64,000 nucleotides of DNA from Rutpela maculata (taxonomy: Eukaryota; Arthropoda; Insecta; Coleoptera; Cerambycidae): assembly GCA_936432065.2 (NCBI GenBank), contig OW386285.2, positions 101,003,869 through 101,067,868 of the forward strand, written 5' to 3'. A program made the translations under genes and the position numbers. A model generated the notes under the pieces. It was not told where the DNA came from and did not search any database. It saw only the letters and a list, made by a program, of their open reading frames with translations. Positions 11,290-21,972 of the stretch are shown here, in pieces. Within the stretch, counting starts at the first letter, position 1; each line of letters begins with the position of its first letter.

Positions 11290-13871
11290 TTATTGCCTCC
11301 TGAGATTGTATATCTCCAATTTTTGATGTAACAGCTTATGGGTGTGTGATGAGTTGTCATGGCTTCTCAGGTCGGCAATATTCCGGGTAAGTTCAGATGT
11401 TTCTATTTTGTATGTAAAAAATTTCTGGGAGACCTCCCTAATGTGGTCTATAATCATGGGCATTGAAGTTGTCCTATGGAGCTCCTCTATTGTTATGTAT
11501 CTCGAGGAATTGGTCAGCATACGAAGCATTTTATTTTGCGTGACTTGTATCCTGCTCAGTTGTGTGTTGGAGGCCCCGTTCCAGACCACACAGCCATAGA
11601 GCAGGATAGGTCTAAATATAGTCTTGTATAAAGTTAACTTGTTTTTAGTTGATAGTTTGCTTCGTCTGCTGACCAATGGGTAAAGACGGCTGAGTGCCCC
11701 ATAGGACAGGCTTATGGCCCGCGTGATGTGTGGGCCGAAACATAACCTTTTATCTAGGGAGACTCCCAGATATTTTATAGTGTTGCGCTCTGCAACTTCT
11801 AGCCCGTTTTTCTTTAATTTGGAGATGGTTTTAGTATTTGTGAACTTCCTGTTGAAAGTGATAGTTTGGGCATAAAAGCTGCAGTCGTATATTGTTACGT
11901 CATCAGCGTATAGGAGAAGGGAAGTATTGGGGTAGGAAGGGATATCTGAGGTAAAAAGGTTATAGAGGATGGGTGAGAGAGAGGACCCTTGAGGAACTCC
12001 TGCGGAGAGCCTTGTTTTATTAGATAACGAGTTATTCACCCGCACCAGGATATATCTGTCCGATATGAAGGAGCTAATCAGCATTGTGATGTACTTAGGG
12101 AATTTATGTATGACGCCCATTTTATATATAAGCCCGTTCCTCCACGTGGAATCGAACGCTTTTTCTATGTCAAGTAACAGGACAACGTTGCACTGTTTTT
12201 TGTTAAAACCATGCAACGTGTCCTGTACTAGCTTGCAGATGGCATGCGTAGTAGTGTGTCCCCGTCTAAAGCCGAACTGTTGTGTGGGTAGCAGGTGTTT
12301 TTTCCCCACGAACCTATTAAGATGCCCCAGTATCACCCTTTCGGCCAATTTTGACAGGGTGTTAAGAAGGGAGATTGGCCGATAACTCCCCGGTTCATGG
12401 GGTGGCTTGTTCGGCTTCAGAATAGGGATCACTATCGCAATTTTCCACTTGGCGGGAAAATACTGCAATTTTATGATTGCATTTATTACGTAGGTTATTT
12501 GTACAATCGCTTTTTTAGGTAAGTGTTTAAGGACTATGTTTGGTATGGTGTCAATCCCTGGGGCTTTGTTATTTGGAGAATATTTAATGTGTTTTTGTAC
12601 TTCGGAGGGGGTGGTGAGTAGTTTACGGAGTTTGTTAGGAGGGATGGGGTATTTGTGATGTAGGTTACGAACGTGAGATGTAACTTCTTCTTGGCATGGT
12701 GTTGAGTTTGGGGGGGTTGTATTGGTGTTTTGCAAGTACCCGGCGATGACGTCAGCTTTTTCGGCATCTAAACTGTAATTATTACCGTTTCTAATTAGAG
12801 TGGGTATTTTTTGCTTAATAGTTTTGAGACTCTCCACAGGGAATTGTCGTTAGTGGAGAGTTTCTCTATTTTTTCGTTCCATGTATTTTCCCTGTGCTTA
12901 CTTATTTGTTCTTGAATATTCTCTTGCAAATCCCTAACTCTGTCTCTGTCGATTGGGCGTCTGTATCTTTGCCACTTTCTTTTTATTTGATTTTTAAAGC
13001 GGATAAGGTCGGTAATCTCATCCGGGATAATTACTACTCTAGATTTTTGTGATATTAGTTTCGTAGTTCTATTTCTAGCATTTGTTATAATCTCGGTAAG
13101 TCGTTCGACCTCGTCATCAAGTTGTTCGTTGGTGTTAATGTCATTATTAATAGCAATTTGTTGGTTAGTTATTTGTTTAAATTTTTGCCAGTTTGTGTTC
13201 TTGTAGTTATATATTTTTCTGCTGACGTCATTTTTCTGGGTACTTGCAAGTTCCATATGGATGGGATTGTGGTCTGAGGAGAGGAGGGGAAGGGAAAAGG
13301 GTTGGATGGGATGAGGGTAATTTTTATTTAAAACAATGTCAATAGTAGTTGCTGACCTCCCGTTTTGTGGGAAATGGGTTGCACTACCAGGGGCGATAAC
13401 TGCAATATTTTCCCGCAAGGAAAAGTCCTTTATAGTGTTACCATTACGATTACTGCGTCGATTGTTCCACGTGGGGTATTTGGCGTTAAAATCCCCAAGT
13501 ACTATCACCCTGGTACGAGTAAACAACTGGTCAAGTTGTGCCTCTGTAATTTTGTTGGTTGGAGGGTTGTATGCGCATGTTAAAACAGTACCGTCGTTTA
13601 ATTTAATGGAACAATTCTCAATGGGAATATTTATAGCGGGGAGGGGGAGGTGCGGTATGCCTCTTTTTACGAGGATTGCTACACCTCCCTTTCGTCTCCC
13701 TATTCTGTCGTTTCTGTAAGTGACATAGTTTCTAATATTCAATTTATTGTTCTGTTTTAAAAAGGTTTCTGTGATAAATGCAATATCAATACTTTCTTTT
13801 TGTAGATAGTTGATATATTCTGGTTTTTTATTAGTTAATCCGTTGCAATTCCATAAAGATATTTTAAACAT
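11290..13871 (-). pseudogene. LINE ORF2: AP endonuclease + reverse transcriptase, one frameshift
   Basis: ATG at 13871 overlaps the ORF1 stop as ATGTTTAA, suggesting termination-reinitiation. The first frame (13871-12795, 358 aa) is an exonuclease/endonuclease-fold domain with SLWNCNG, ITETF, VLGDFNAKYPTWNN and SSDHNP motifs, the catalytic N, E, D/N and D/H residues. Near 12830 a 1-nt indel moves the protein to another frame (12837-11290), which carries the RT: FRRG, LLLDIEKAFDS (motif A), GVPQGSSLSPILYN (motif B), LLLYADDV (motif C, catalytic YADD) and KYLGVSLDKR. It encodes the nicking and target-primed reverse-transcription enzyme. All catalytic motifs are intact, so the frameshift looks recent. 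The end of the frame at 11290 may itself be slightly altered, since another frame stays open to 11127. Confidence 0.92.
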
Positions 13872-16332
13872 TTCGAAGTTTATATTTAGGTAGGATGTTT
13901 GTCGTAAATTCCTGCATTATTGACAGGATATCCATGTCATTATTGGCATATTCTAATAAACTATTTAATTGTGTAATTGCTTTGATAGTTTCTTTAATAT
14001 TTATCAATGTATTTAATTTATTGGTAACTGATATGAGTAGAGCAAAATCTCCCGACGCACCTACCGTGACCGCAGGATCTTCGTTGTTGACTGGTATGGG
14101 TCTGATTTTATTCTGTGTTGGTTCCTCCCTCATGGGTTGGGTACGGTTACTAGGTCCAGCCTCGGCGCTGGCGTCAATGATGGCGGGAATTGATTTTCTG
14201 CGGGCTCGCTCCTCCCATGCATTTTTGGCCGGGGCTTGGGCAGGCTTATACTGGGGTACAGGATCTCTTCTGTTTTCTGCTTTCTTGTTCATTAACTTTA
14301 GTTTTGCTTGATAAACTGCACATTGTATATTAGATGCAGTGTGTTCCTGGCCACAGTTTGCACATTTAGGGGGAACATCAGGTGCCTTAGTGCAATCCCT
14401 TGTCCAGTGCTCTCCGGCACATTTTACGCACCTCGGATCGCGGTGGCAGTTGCTTGTTGCGTGGCCCCATGTTTGACAACGTCGACACTGAGAGATTTGT
14501 CTCTCGTTCTTTCGTCTCTCCCACTCTATTTTAGTGTACATTAGGAATTTTATCTTTTGTTGCAGTTCTCTTAAGGTAACGTTGTTGTCTGTGACAATTA
14601 AATAGAGAGGAGAATATTTGGTTTTCATTTTGTAAATGTTTCTAATTGGTAGGTCATAGGTTTCTTCCAATTCTTCCTGTATATCCTCTAATTTTGGGTC
14701 GCCCTGTAAGCCCTTTAAAACAAATGCGTGTGTTTTCTCCTCTTTTGAGGTATATGTGTGGAATTTGACATCGACTTGGTGTATCAATTTACTTTTATAA
14801 GACTTGTATTCTTCTATATCGGAGATATACAGGAGAATAGATTTGGGGGCGTATTTAAGATAGAACCCTTTTTTGATATGGGTTCTTAATTCTTTCGTCA
14901 TGTCGGAGTGAGATTTTATGGAACCCTGGAGAACGATTGGGGGGTTTTTGAATTGGGTTTCTGGTTGTTTCTTTTGTGTACTTTTCGGTTTTGCGCCGGT
15001 GTTCTGGGTGATGTTCGCAGTTTTTTCTTTTATTTGAGCTTCTGCAGTGTTCAGTATCGAAAATTGATTTTTTAGGGGTACAATTCCAGGGGTAGAGGGT
15101 TGGATGTATTGTGAAATTTTGGTAGATTTCCTGGGAGTGATGAAACCTTGGGAGTTGTCTGATATTTCCATTTGAGTAGGGGTGGTAGGTCTTAAGCTCT
15201 GGGTTTGACTAATGTTAATTTTTTGGGTACCAAAGAGTATGTTGTTGTCTTCGACTATAATTTGTCCGCTCCTAATAAGGTCGGCAATGAGTTTTTCCGA
15301 GGCCTGCTGCTGTGCAAGCTTTGCCCTTTGTTCGGTGAGAGTAGATTTGACTATCTTGCCTTTAGGTAGTTCTAAATTAATCATTTTTGGGGATAATTCT
15401 TGTGTGATGTTTTTAGCAGGCTTCGGTGACTTCATTTTATTATTAGTATCTGGTGGAGGAAGATTTACAAACTGAGTAATGTTAATAATTGGCTCCTTAT
15501 GTAATTCGGTGTTCGCTGATGTCATAAGTTGTCGGGGGGGTGAGGTAGGGGGTGAATTTCTAGGTGGTGGATCCTCTAGTTTATCCTTTTCTTTGTCATC
15601 GGTCTCCATAATTGAAATTAGTTCGGGGTAAGAGATCTTGTCTGTTTGTTCTGTTTGGTTCGATTGTATTTTAAAGAAGTTATCGATTATTTGGCCTTCC
15701 TTTAGGCGTTTTGCGACCGCAGGTACGGGTGGCGATAGTTGTGTATTTTCGTACTGGCTCTTAAATTCTTCGGCTGCTTCAGATTGTTGGGATTGTTTGA
15801 ATTCCTTAGGATGATTAGGAATTGATTTCTTGTCTATATTTTTTGCTATATGGAATAAAGTTGGCTGTAATTTAGTCCATTTACTTTGCTTACTTTTTCT
15901 AATAGTAATTGACTGTACGTCAATACGCCTGTCTTGTTTGGATTTCTTGGAACGGTGGGTGTTTTCCTCGTCCTCTTCGTCACTGTCCGTTAGCACAAAT
16001 TTTGTTAGATGGGGAGTAACTGATATATTGGTGTCTATCTCACTCTGTTTTATATGTTTACTGGTGTCTATTTCACTTGCCTTACTTACTATTTCCGTGT
16101 CTCTGTCACGTTTTAACTTAACGTTAGCTGTATTTGTGTCTCTGTCACTTGAAGTAGATGCACTGCTGCATCGTTTTTCCGTAGGAATTTCTGCCCTTTT
16201 TGTGGATGACCGCCTTTGCGAGTCTTTTTTCTTCACTTTCCGTGTTGCACCGGTTTTGATGGTTTGATCTGTACCCTTTTTTAGGAACAATTTTGAGGAT
16301 AGCTTCTCCACGCCGTCTTCTGTCGCTGACAT
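13864..16332 (-). CDS. LINE ORF1, gag-like nucleic-acid-binding protein
   Basis: About 822 aa from ATG at 16332 (MSATEDGVEKL). The open frame extends upstream only through the target site, so this ATG is the logical start. The N-terminal 450 residues are Lys/Ser/Thr/Gln-rich and low complexity. A region around residues 500-610 resembles the domain that precedes the knuckles in Jockey-type gag proteins. Three zinc knuckles follow: CRRCQTWGHATSNC, CVKCAGEHWTRDC and CANCGQEHTASNIQC. The product should package the element RNA. The reading frame is uninterrupted. It is long for a Jockey ORF1, mainly because of the N-terminal extension. Confidence 0.88.
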   Translation of the reverse strand: MSATEDGVEKLSSKLFLKKGTDQTIKTGATRKVKKKDSQRRSSTKRAEIPTEKRCSSASTSSDRDTNTANVKLKRDRDTEIVSKASEIDTSKHIKQSEIDTNISVTPHLTKFVLTDSDEEDEENTHRSKKSKQDRRIDVQSITIRKSKQSKWTKLQPTLFHIAKNIDKKSIPNHPKEFKQSQQSEAAEEFKSQYENTQLSPPVPAVAKRLKEGQIIDNFFKIQSNQTEQTDKISYPELISIMETDDKEKDKLEDPPPRNSPPTSPPRQLMTSANTELHKEPIINITQFVNLPPPDTNNKMKSPKPAKNITQELSPKMINLELPKGKIVKSTLTEQRAKLAQQQASEKLIADLIRSGQIIVEDNNILFGTQKINISQTQSLRPTTPTQMEISDNSQGFITPRKSTKISQYIQPSTPGIVPLKNQFSILNTAEAQIKEKTANITQNTGAKPKSTQKKQPETQFKNPPIVLQGSIKSHSDMTKELRTHIKKGFYLKYAPKSILLYISDIEEYKSYKSKLIHQVDVKFHTYTSKEEKTHAFVLKGLQGDPKLEDIQEELEETYDLPIRNIYKMKTKYSPLYLIVTDNNVTLRELQQKIKFLMYTKIEWERRKNERQISQCRRCQTWGHATSNCHRDPRCVKCAGEHWTRDCTKAPDVPPKCANCGQEHTASNIQCAVYQAKLKLMNKKAENRRDPVPQYKPAQAPAKNAWEERARRKSIPAIIDASAEAGPSNRTQPMREEPTQNKIRPIPVNNEDPAVTVGASGDFALLISVTNKLNTLINIKETIKAITQLNSLLEYANNDMDILSIMQEFTTNILPKYKLRNV

Positions 16333-16347
16333 ACGTATCGAAAACTC

Positions 16348-16390
16348 TGGAAGACGACGCCTTAAGCACTCGGCCACCAACCTTTCTGAG
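16348..16390 (-). other. 5' half of a tRNA-like sequence split by a LINE
   Basis: The minus strand reads TGGCCGAGTGCTTAAGGC, an excellent A box/D arm of the Leu/Ser type, then GTCGTCTTCCA at the LINE junction. With the 3' half (10676-10720) it makes a tRNA-like sequence of about 70 nt whose anticodon-arm position is the insertion point. Confidence 0.6.
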
Positions 16391-16714
16391 GCTACTTACC
16401 TAAAGACTTTATAGTTGGAACACGCAAAACGGATAGTTTTTAATGCATTTTAATCTAATTTTATTATTAAAAGAATGGATAGAAATATAATTTAAACAAA
16501 TAAACTGCCGAAAATTTGCAAACTCTTTCGAATATAAATTATTTTGGATAATGTTGAAAAACATTATATCCTCGAATAAAAACGCCAATACTTATCCCTC
16601 ACGACACGGTTTATTTTTTTTTTTAAACTTTACACTCTGCTTATGATAACAAAATGCCATTCGCGAGTTTTAAAGTTTGTAATCCGATAAAATATAAATA
16701 AATTTAACACCGAA
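16391..16714. other. Unassigned body of TIR element I
   Basis: AT-rich, non-coding; joins the LINE flank to the TGACGT-rich right terminus. Confidence 0.4.
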
Positions 16715-16921
16715 AAAAGACGACAATATGACGTGATGTGTAGCACGTCATTTTAATGTCATTTATAAGACGTCATTCTGTCGTCGATTTTTAGTGCCCT
16801 GACGTCTTTTTAACCAGAATCACCAGATTTTGACGTCATTATAACGTACCCTTGTTACCTGGGTACAATACTTACTTTTTTCTTGCCCCATGCTCGCATG
16901 TATAAAAATTGTGTCAAAGAT

Positions 16922-17272
16922 CAGGGCCGGATTAAGGTCTAGATGACTAATCATGTATTTGCGCCCTCTTATTCATAATGAAACAAAATATGTCAAAAAA
17001 ATGTTTTTGACCGAGTTTGATGAGCAACGGGAGGGGGTAGAAATCAAAAAAAAAAAATTAACCAAAATTGATGAGCGAGGAGGAGGAAATGGAAAGAACA
17101 TTTTTTTTCTCGAAAACAAAAATTGATTAGCCGGGGGACATATTTTTTTTTTTTAATAAGCAGAGAGCGCAAAGAGCTCGCGACGTCCCTCATGCAATAG
17201 CGCACGCCCCTTCATGCATTGTCGCCCCTAGGCTATAGCCTAGTTATTAGTCTTATGCATAATCCGGCCCTG
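16922..17272. mobile_element. hAT-type MITE, CAGGGCCGGATTA family, copy 1
   Basis: Ends CAGGGCCGGATTA and TAATCCGGCCCTG, flanked by the perfect 8-bp duplication TCAAAGAT (16914-16921, 17273-17280). The interior has three GATGAGCnnnGGGGG-type polypurine units and a CTAGGCTATAGCCTAG palindrome. Same family as 42042-42587. Confidence 0.9.
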
Positions 17273-17280
17273 TCAAAGAT

Positions 17281-18037
17281 ACAGGTAGAGACTGCTTCAG
17301 ACCTGTAGCTAGAAAGTGCTTTAAGAGGGGGCAAACAATTTTTCAGTTGGCCAAAAAAATATTTATTTTTTTCAACTTACAGATAACCCCGTAAAAAATA
17401 GATACCATGCATTCAAAATATAAAACAATTGCAGGAACGTTGAAACCAAAAATTTTAGCAAGTACCCTTACCAAACATTTTTTGTGTTAGTTCGATATTT
17501 CTTATAGGTTTCCGAGATCAATTTTATTTTTAAACAGAAAATGGAACTGTAAGCCTAGAGTTTTATTTAAAATTCGTATGAAAAGATAAAATGGATAGTG
17601 AGCAGAAACGTTGCTTTTCTAAATCTGACTGCATAATGGAAGATTTCGAAACATGAGGAACAAAAATAAGTTAATTATTTATTGCGGCTGGCAGTATGGT
17701 CCTTGGCCGAACGCCATAAAAAAAAAAAAAGAAGTTAATTATTTCATGAAAATTTGAAAAAATGTGTAAAAATAAATAAGTATTTGAAATCTAGCATTTT
17801 ACACAAAAACGCCGCCTATATTTGGGAAACTATATAGGAAACTTCGAAATAACACTTTAGATGAAAAATGTTTGTTATTAAGTACTTTCAAAATTTTTGT
17901 GTTTCAACGTTCCTGTAATTGTTTTACATTTTGAAGACGTCACGACGCCAAACGGCGGGTCATATTATGGGTGTATCAACTCTATTTAATACCGTAAAAT
18001 ATGCGCCGTTTATTGAATAGAAATATCTATTATCCCT
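17281..18037. other. Unassigned AT-rich DNA
   Basis: Contains imperfect inverted stretches (AATTGCAGGAACGTTGAAA at 17430 and its partner near 17905), suggesting an old inverted-repeat element of about 0.5 kb. No gene seen. Confidence 0.4.
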
Positions 18038-21000
18038 CCCAATAAACATTTTTGGTTATATAATAGTAACCGTAAATTTGCCAGCTTAAATAACTTTAAG
18101 TTATATAATATAGTATTAGTAATATTTCTAAATGGAGCAGTTTATAGTTTAACACCTTTGTTTAGTAACAGTATATAACTTCAAAGTTTATAACCAATAC
18201 TAATAGAAATATTCTCATTACCTTTATATAACTTCTTATATAACTTAAGACTATTCTTTGGTGATGAAATGTAGTTATATAAACGTTTCAGTTACCCCTA
18301 TAAACTTTGCATATAATGGTGTTGGTAATATTTCTGTCACCAGATCACCTTTACTTAATTTTATTTCTGTCTTCTGTTATGCAAATATATGTTTCTCTCT
18401 TGGACGCATATCATTTATATGTACCTACTTCTCGCATTCAAATATTCCAGGTTAACCTTTTCTGTCATTTTATGAAATAAAATGAACATGGATGTATAAT
18501 ATAATCAACTGTAGGTACTTTATTTACTAAGTTTTCGCATTTCCTTAGGTCGAAATTCTATTGCGAGCGATTTATTACTGCAAACATGAACAAAATAGTC
18601 CCAAAAATTGCAGGGGCTTCTAAAATACCCTTTAACAGTCAAGTTTAATTTACGGATCTGAAAATTACATAAATGCGTTTTTTAGAAATTCCATATAAAA
18701 AGTCGATAAAAGTGTTGCCCCTATAATATTACATCAAACAAGTGCATATTTTGGCTTCAAGATAGTAAAAATAAGTCAAATGTTATATTTTAATAAGGAG
18801 CCATAAATGGCGTCTCCATTCTAACTCAACATCATGGCAGAAGCAATGTGTAGTGTGTAGTTCGCTTATAAACACTGGAAACTGTAATATTACTCATGGT
18901 GACCTTATATAAACTCAAGTAATACTAGATAACTTTAAACAGTGTTGTTATAAAGCTTTAGGTTCACTATATACTCTTGAGTAATCTAATGTTCTTAGAA
19001 GTGTTATTATAAAACTTAAAGGCCTTCAAAATATCCTTTAAAAATATTATAGCAACATATATTACTAGTGATGTTATATACCTCTTATATACCTTTGGTT
19101 ACATATGGAAATGACATTCATTTATCCATTATAACTTGAAAAAATATGTTTACGTGATTGTGTGGTTTAGTTGTAATTTCTTTTAAAACCAGACCAGGGC
19201 ACAAATTGCCCTCATTAACCATTGTGCCTCATGATCAATTTCATATTATCACAAATAAGTAAAGCGGTTTCACTACTATATTTCCATTATTATGGGTTTT
19301 TTTGTTTTTAATATTTACATCTTGCTCTAATATTTCGTTTTTGTGTAGAGATATATCTTCTTGATTTGATTTTGTACAATTTTTTTAATGAATTTGATGA
19401 TGACACCTGATATGAATTTACACTTTTTGAGGTACTGAATGATAAAGGTACCGATTTTAAAATTCTGGAAAAGTTTTTTGAAACTTTACGACGAAATGCA
19501 CTACTGTATTTTACCTTTGTTCAGGTTTTTAGTAAGTTATTCTCCATAGTTGAGTTTAAAAAGACTCTGTGTGTCAAATACAAAAGAAGCCATGATGCAT
19601 TATCAAGGTTTATAAGGGTAACATGCTTCACTGAATGTAATAGAAGTTTATACAAGGAATTTTTTTCACTAAATTGATTACCAAAAGTTTTATAGTATAC
19701 ACACCTAAGCACTATTATTTCCTAGATTTTATAAAGGTAATTAACAATACTGCTATATAACCTAGGAAATATTAGTTTTATAATAAAAGTAATGGCAAGC
19801 CTTATACAAACTTTTTATACATATTTTAGTAAAGATTACTATAGGTTTTATAAAATGGTGATGGAAATATTTATAACACTTCATTATATACCTGTAACTT
19901 ACAGTAATTTTATAAAACCTTAATAAACCTTGGTGTCTCTAGGTGCCTACTGAAACCTTTCTTATATAACTTCGTTACCTTTATATATTGGAGTTTTTTA
20001 AATAATATAGAGGATGTAAATGACATGGTGGAGGGATTCTACTCTAGATTGTACTCTCTTTTTGAAAAACATGTGCCGAAAAAGAAAACATGCTCTCGCA
20101 AATACCCAGTTTGGTATAATAAACACTTAATAGTTAAATTGAAAGCTAATAATAAAGCATATGAGAATTACAAAAAATGTAAAAGTTCTGAAAATTATAA
20201 TATCTTTCAAAAACTAAGAGCAGAGTTCAAAACTGAAAATCACTTAGCCTACAGGCAATACATTCACAAAATTGAAAATGAATTAAAAGTTAATCCAAAC
20301 AAATTTTGGACATTTTTAAACTCTAAGAAATCTTCTCCGTCTATGCCACTAAATATGAAATACAATAGTAAAGATATAGACAATCCCTTTGAAATTGCTT
20401 CAGCATTTGCTGATTTGTTTTCCAAATCCTTTTCTGAATCCTCTTTAAACTTTCATCCAGATAATCTAGACGGTATTGCTCCAAACAACGTTTTACATAT
20501 AGCTGATATTTCTCCTAATGATGTTAAAAAAGCTATTAAAAGAATTCGACCAAATATGACCATGGGACCGGATAATATACCTGCGTTTCTTATTCGCGAC
20601 TGTGCCATAATACTTGCAATTCCACTCTGTATTATATATAATATGATTTTAAAGACCTGTTCCTTTCCGGCAGTATGGAAACTGTCTAGAATCACACCCA
20701 TATTAAAAAAAAGGCAGCATTAATGACATAACTAATTATAGACCAATTACGATAATTAGCAATTTGAGTAAAATTCTTGAAATTATTTTATATGATCATC
20801 TATATGCTCATGTTAACAACAGTTTAGTACCTGAGCAACATGGTTTTGTCTCAGGTAGATCAACAATAACTAATCTGGTTATCAAAAAGCAATTTATCAG
20901 TGAAGTCTTAGATCAGAGAGGTCAAGTAGATGCGAGGGGTATTCCGCAGAAAAATATTGTGTAGACTAATTCCCAAAATGGATAATAATTCCCCTAATTC

Positions 21001-21133
21001 CCCTAATTTCCTAAATCGATAGCTAGCTAACACCGATAGTATCACACTGCCTAATTTTGAACCAGAAAGACCTAATTACAAAAATTGCAAGTTAAATAAA
21101 AGCTTGTAAAAAAAGAACACGATTCTTCCTGCA

Positions 21134-21385
21134 TTAACTTACCAAATTCCAACACAATTGAACTTTCAGTAAAGTTATGGTGCTTAAAAGAAACGTGACG
21201 GATGGACGGACAAACGGACGGACATTTTGAAAGTTGTTCAGAATTAAATCACTAATACAATAATATAAACATTTTTTCTTTCCAAGCAGTATTTCTTGCT
21301 TTAGAAATGTGCCGATCAAATTGCAATATACTTTTCGTTTTGGTATTTGGAAAGATAATAAAGGGAATTTTATCTCCTTTGACAT
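21134..21385 (-). repeat. Copy of the GTCCGTCTGTCCGTCACG repeat
   Basis: On the minus strand it matches the units at about 32461 and 33800: ATTTGATCGGCACATTTCT, AACAACTTTCAAAATGTCC, then GTCCGTCCATCCGTCACG. Diverged, non-coding. Confidence 0.65.
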
Positions 21386-21740
21386 TCTTCCGTAAAACTA
21401 ATAGTTAGGCAGCAAAAAATTTCCTGTTTCTCTCGGAAATGATTAAAAATATGCCCTTTTCGAAAAACATATTTCGACAAAATGAGCAAATAAAACCATA
21501 AATATTTTTTGAAAAATTTGTATATTTGTTTGAAAATGAAGATAAATAAACTAATTGTCTGGCCACAAAAAAATTGTTCATAACAGATTGTACAAGAAAC
21601 CTTGATTGTTGTCAACCAAAGGGATTTTTGCTAAAGATATTTATTTTACAAAAACTGCATACACTGATGAATTTATCTACAAAAATTTAACAAAAATGAC
21701 TCCAAGCAATTTTTAGATAGCACGCATTATTATATACGAA

Positions 21741-21972
21741 CTAGCTGACCCAGCAAACGTTGTTTTGCCATATAAATTATAAATTTTTGTCCAAAAAATA
21801 AAAAGAAAATTTCTGGATAGGGTCACCCTTATCACCTAGGGGTATGAAAAATAGCCTACGACCTATTCTCAGACCTACCAAATATACACCAAAAATTTCA
21901 TAAAAATCGGTCAAGCCGTTTTGGAGGAGTTCGATAACAAACACTGTGATACGAGATTTTTATATATTAGAT
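21741..21972 (+). repeat. CTAGCTGACCCAGCAAACG-type interspersed repeat
   Basis: Begins ACTAGCTGACCCAGCAAACG, contains AAAAATCGGTCAAGCCG and GGAGGAGTTCGATAACAAAC, and ends TATATATTAGAT. This word order recurs widely in insect genomes as a short interspersed repeat; the class is not settled from sequence alone. Confidence 0.5.

Larger units (their letters stand above)
10721..16347 (-). mobile_element. Jockey-type non-LTR retrotransposon, nearly complete
   Basis: A 5.6-kb element flanked by the perfect 10-bp duplication TGGAAGACGA (10711-10720 and 16348-16357). Order on the minus strand: a very short 5' leader (about 15 nt), ORF1 (gag-like, zinc knuckles), ORF2 (AP endonuclease, then reverse transcriptase), a 3' UTR of about 570 nt, AATAAA, and a (TAATCG)3 tail instead of poly(A). 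ORF1 and ORF2 overlap by 8 nt. The element is intact apart from one frameshift in ORF2. It sits inside a tRNA-like sequence. Exact clade needs a tree; the ORF1 architecture and RT motifs are Jockey-like. Confidence 0.9.
9210..16863. mobile_element. TIR element I: CRE-rich, 2-bp TSD, heavily invaded
   Basis: The left end is CCCAGGTAGCAAAGGCACGT and the right end is the inverse of CCCAGGTAACAAGGGTACGT. Both are flanked by TA. Subterminal DNA on both sides is dense in ATGACGT/GACGTCAT words (9235-9335; 16715-16850). The same ends and words recur in the clean 720-bp copy at 37079-37798. Nested content: mariner-type MITE (9380-9768), tRNA-like sequence (10007-10095), polypurine block (10330-10470), and a second tRNA-like sequence split by the LINE at 10721-16347. 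No transposase of its own; superfamily unassigned. Confidence 0.65.

Noticed and set aside
16333..16380. ORF1 start upstream of the LINE
   Set aside because: The open frame extends into the tRNA-like target DNA without an ATG; the first ATG in the element is at 16332.
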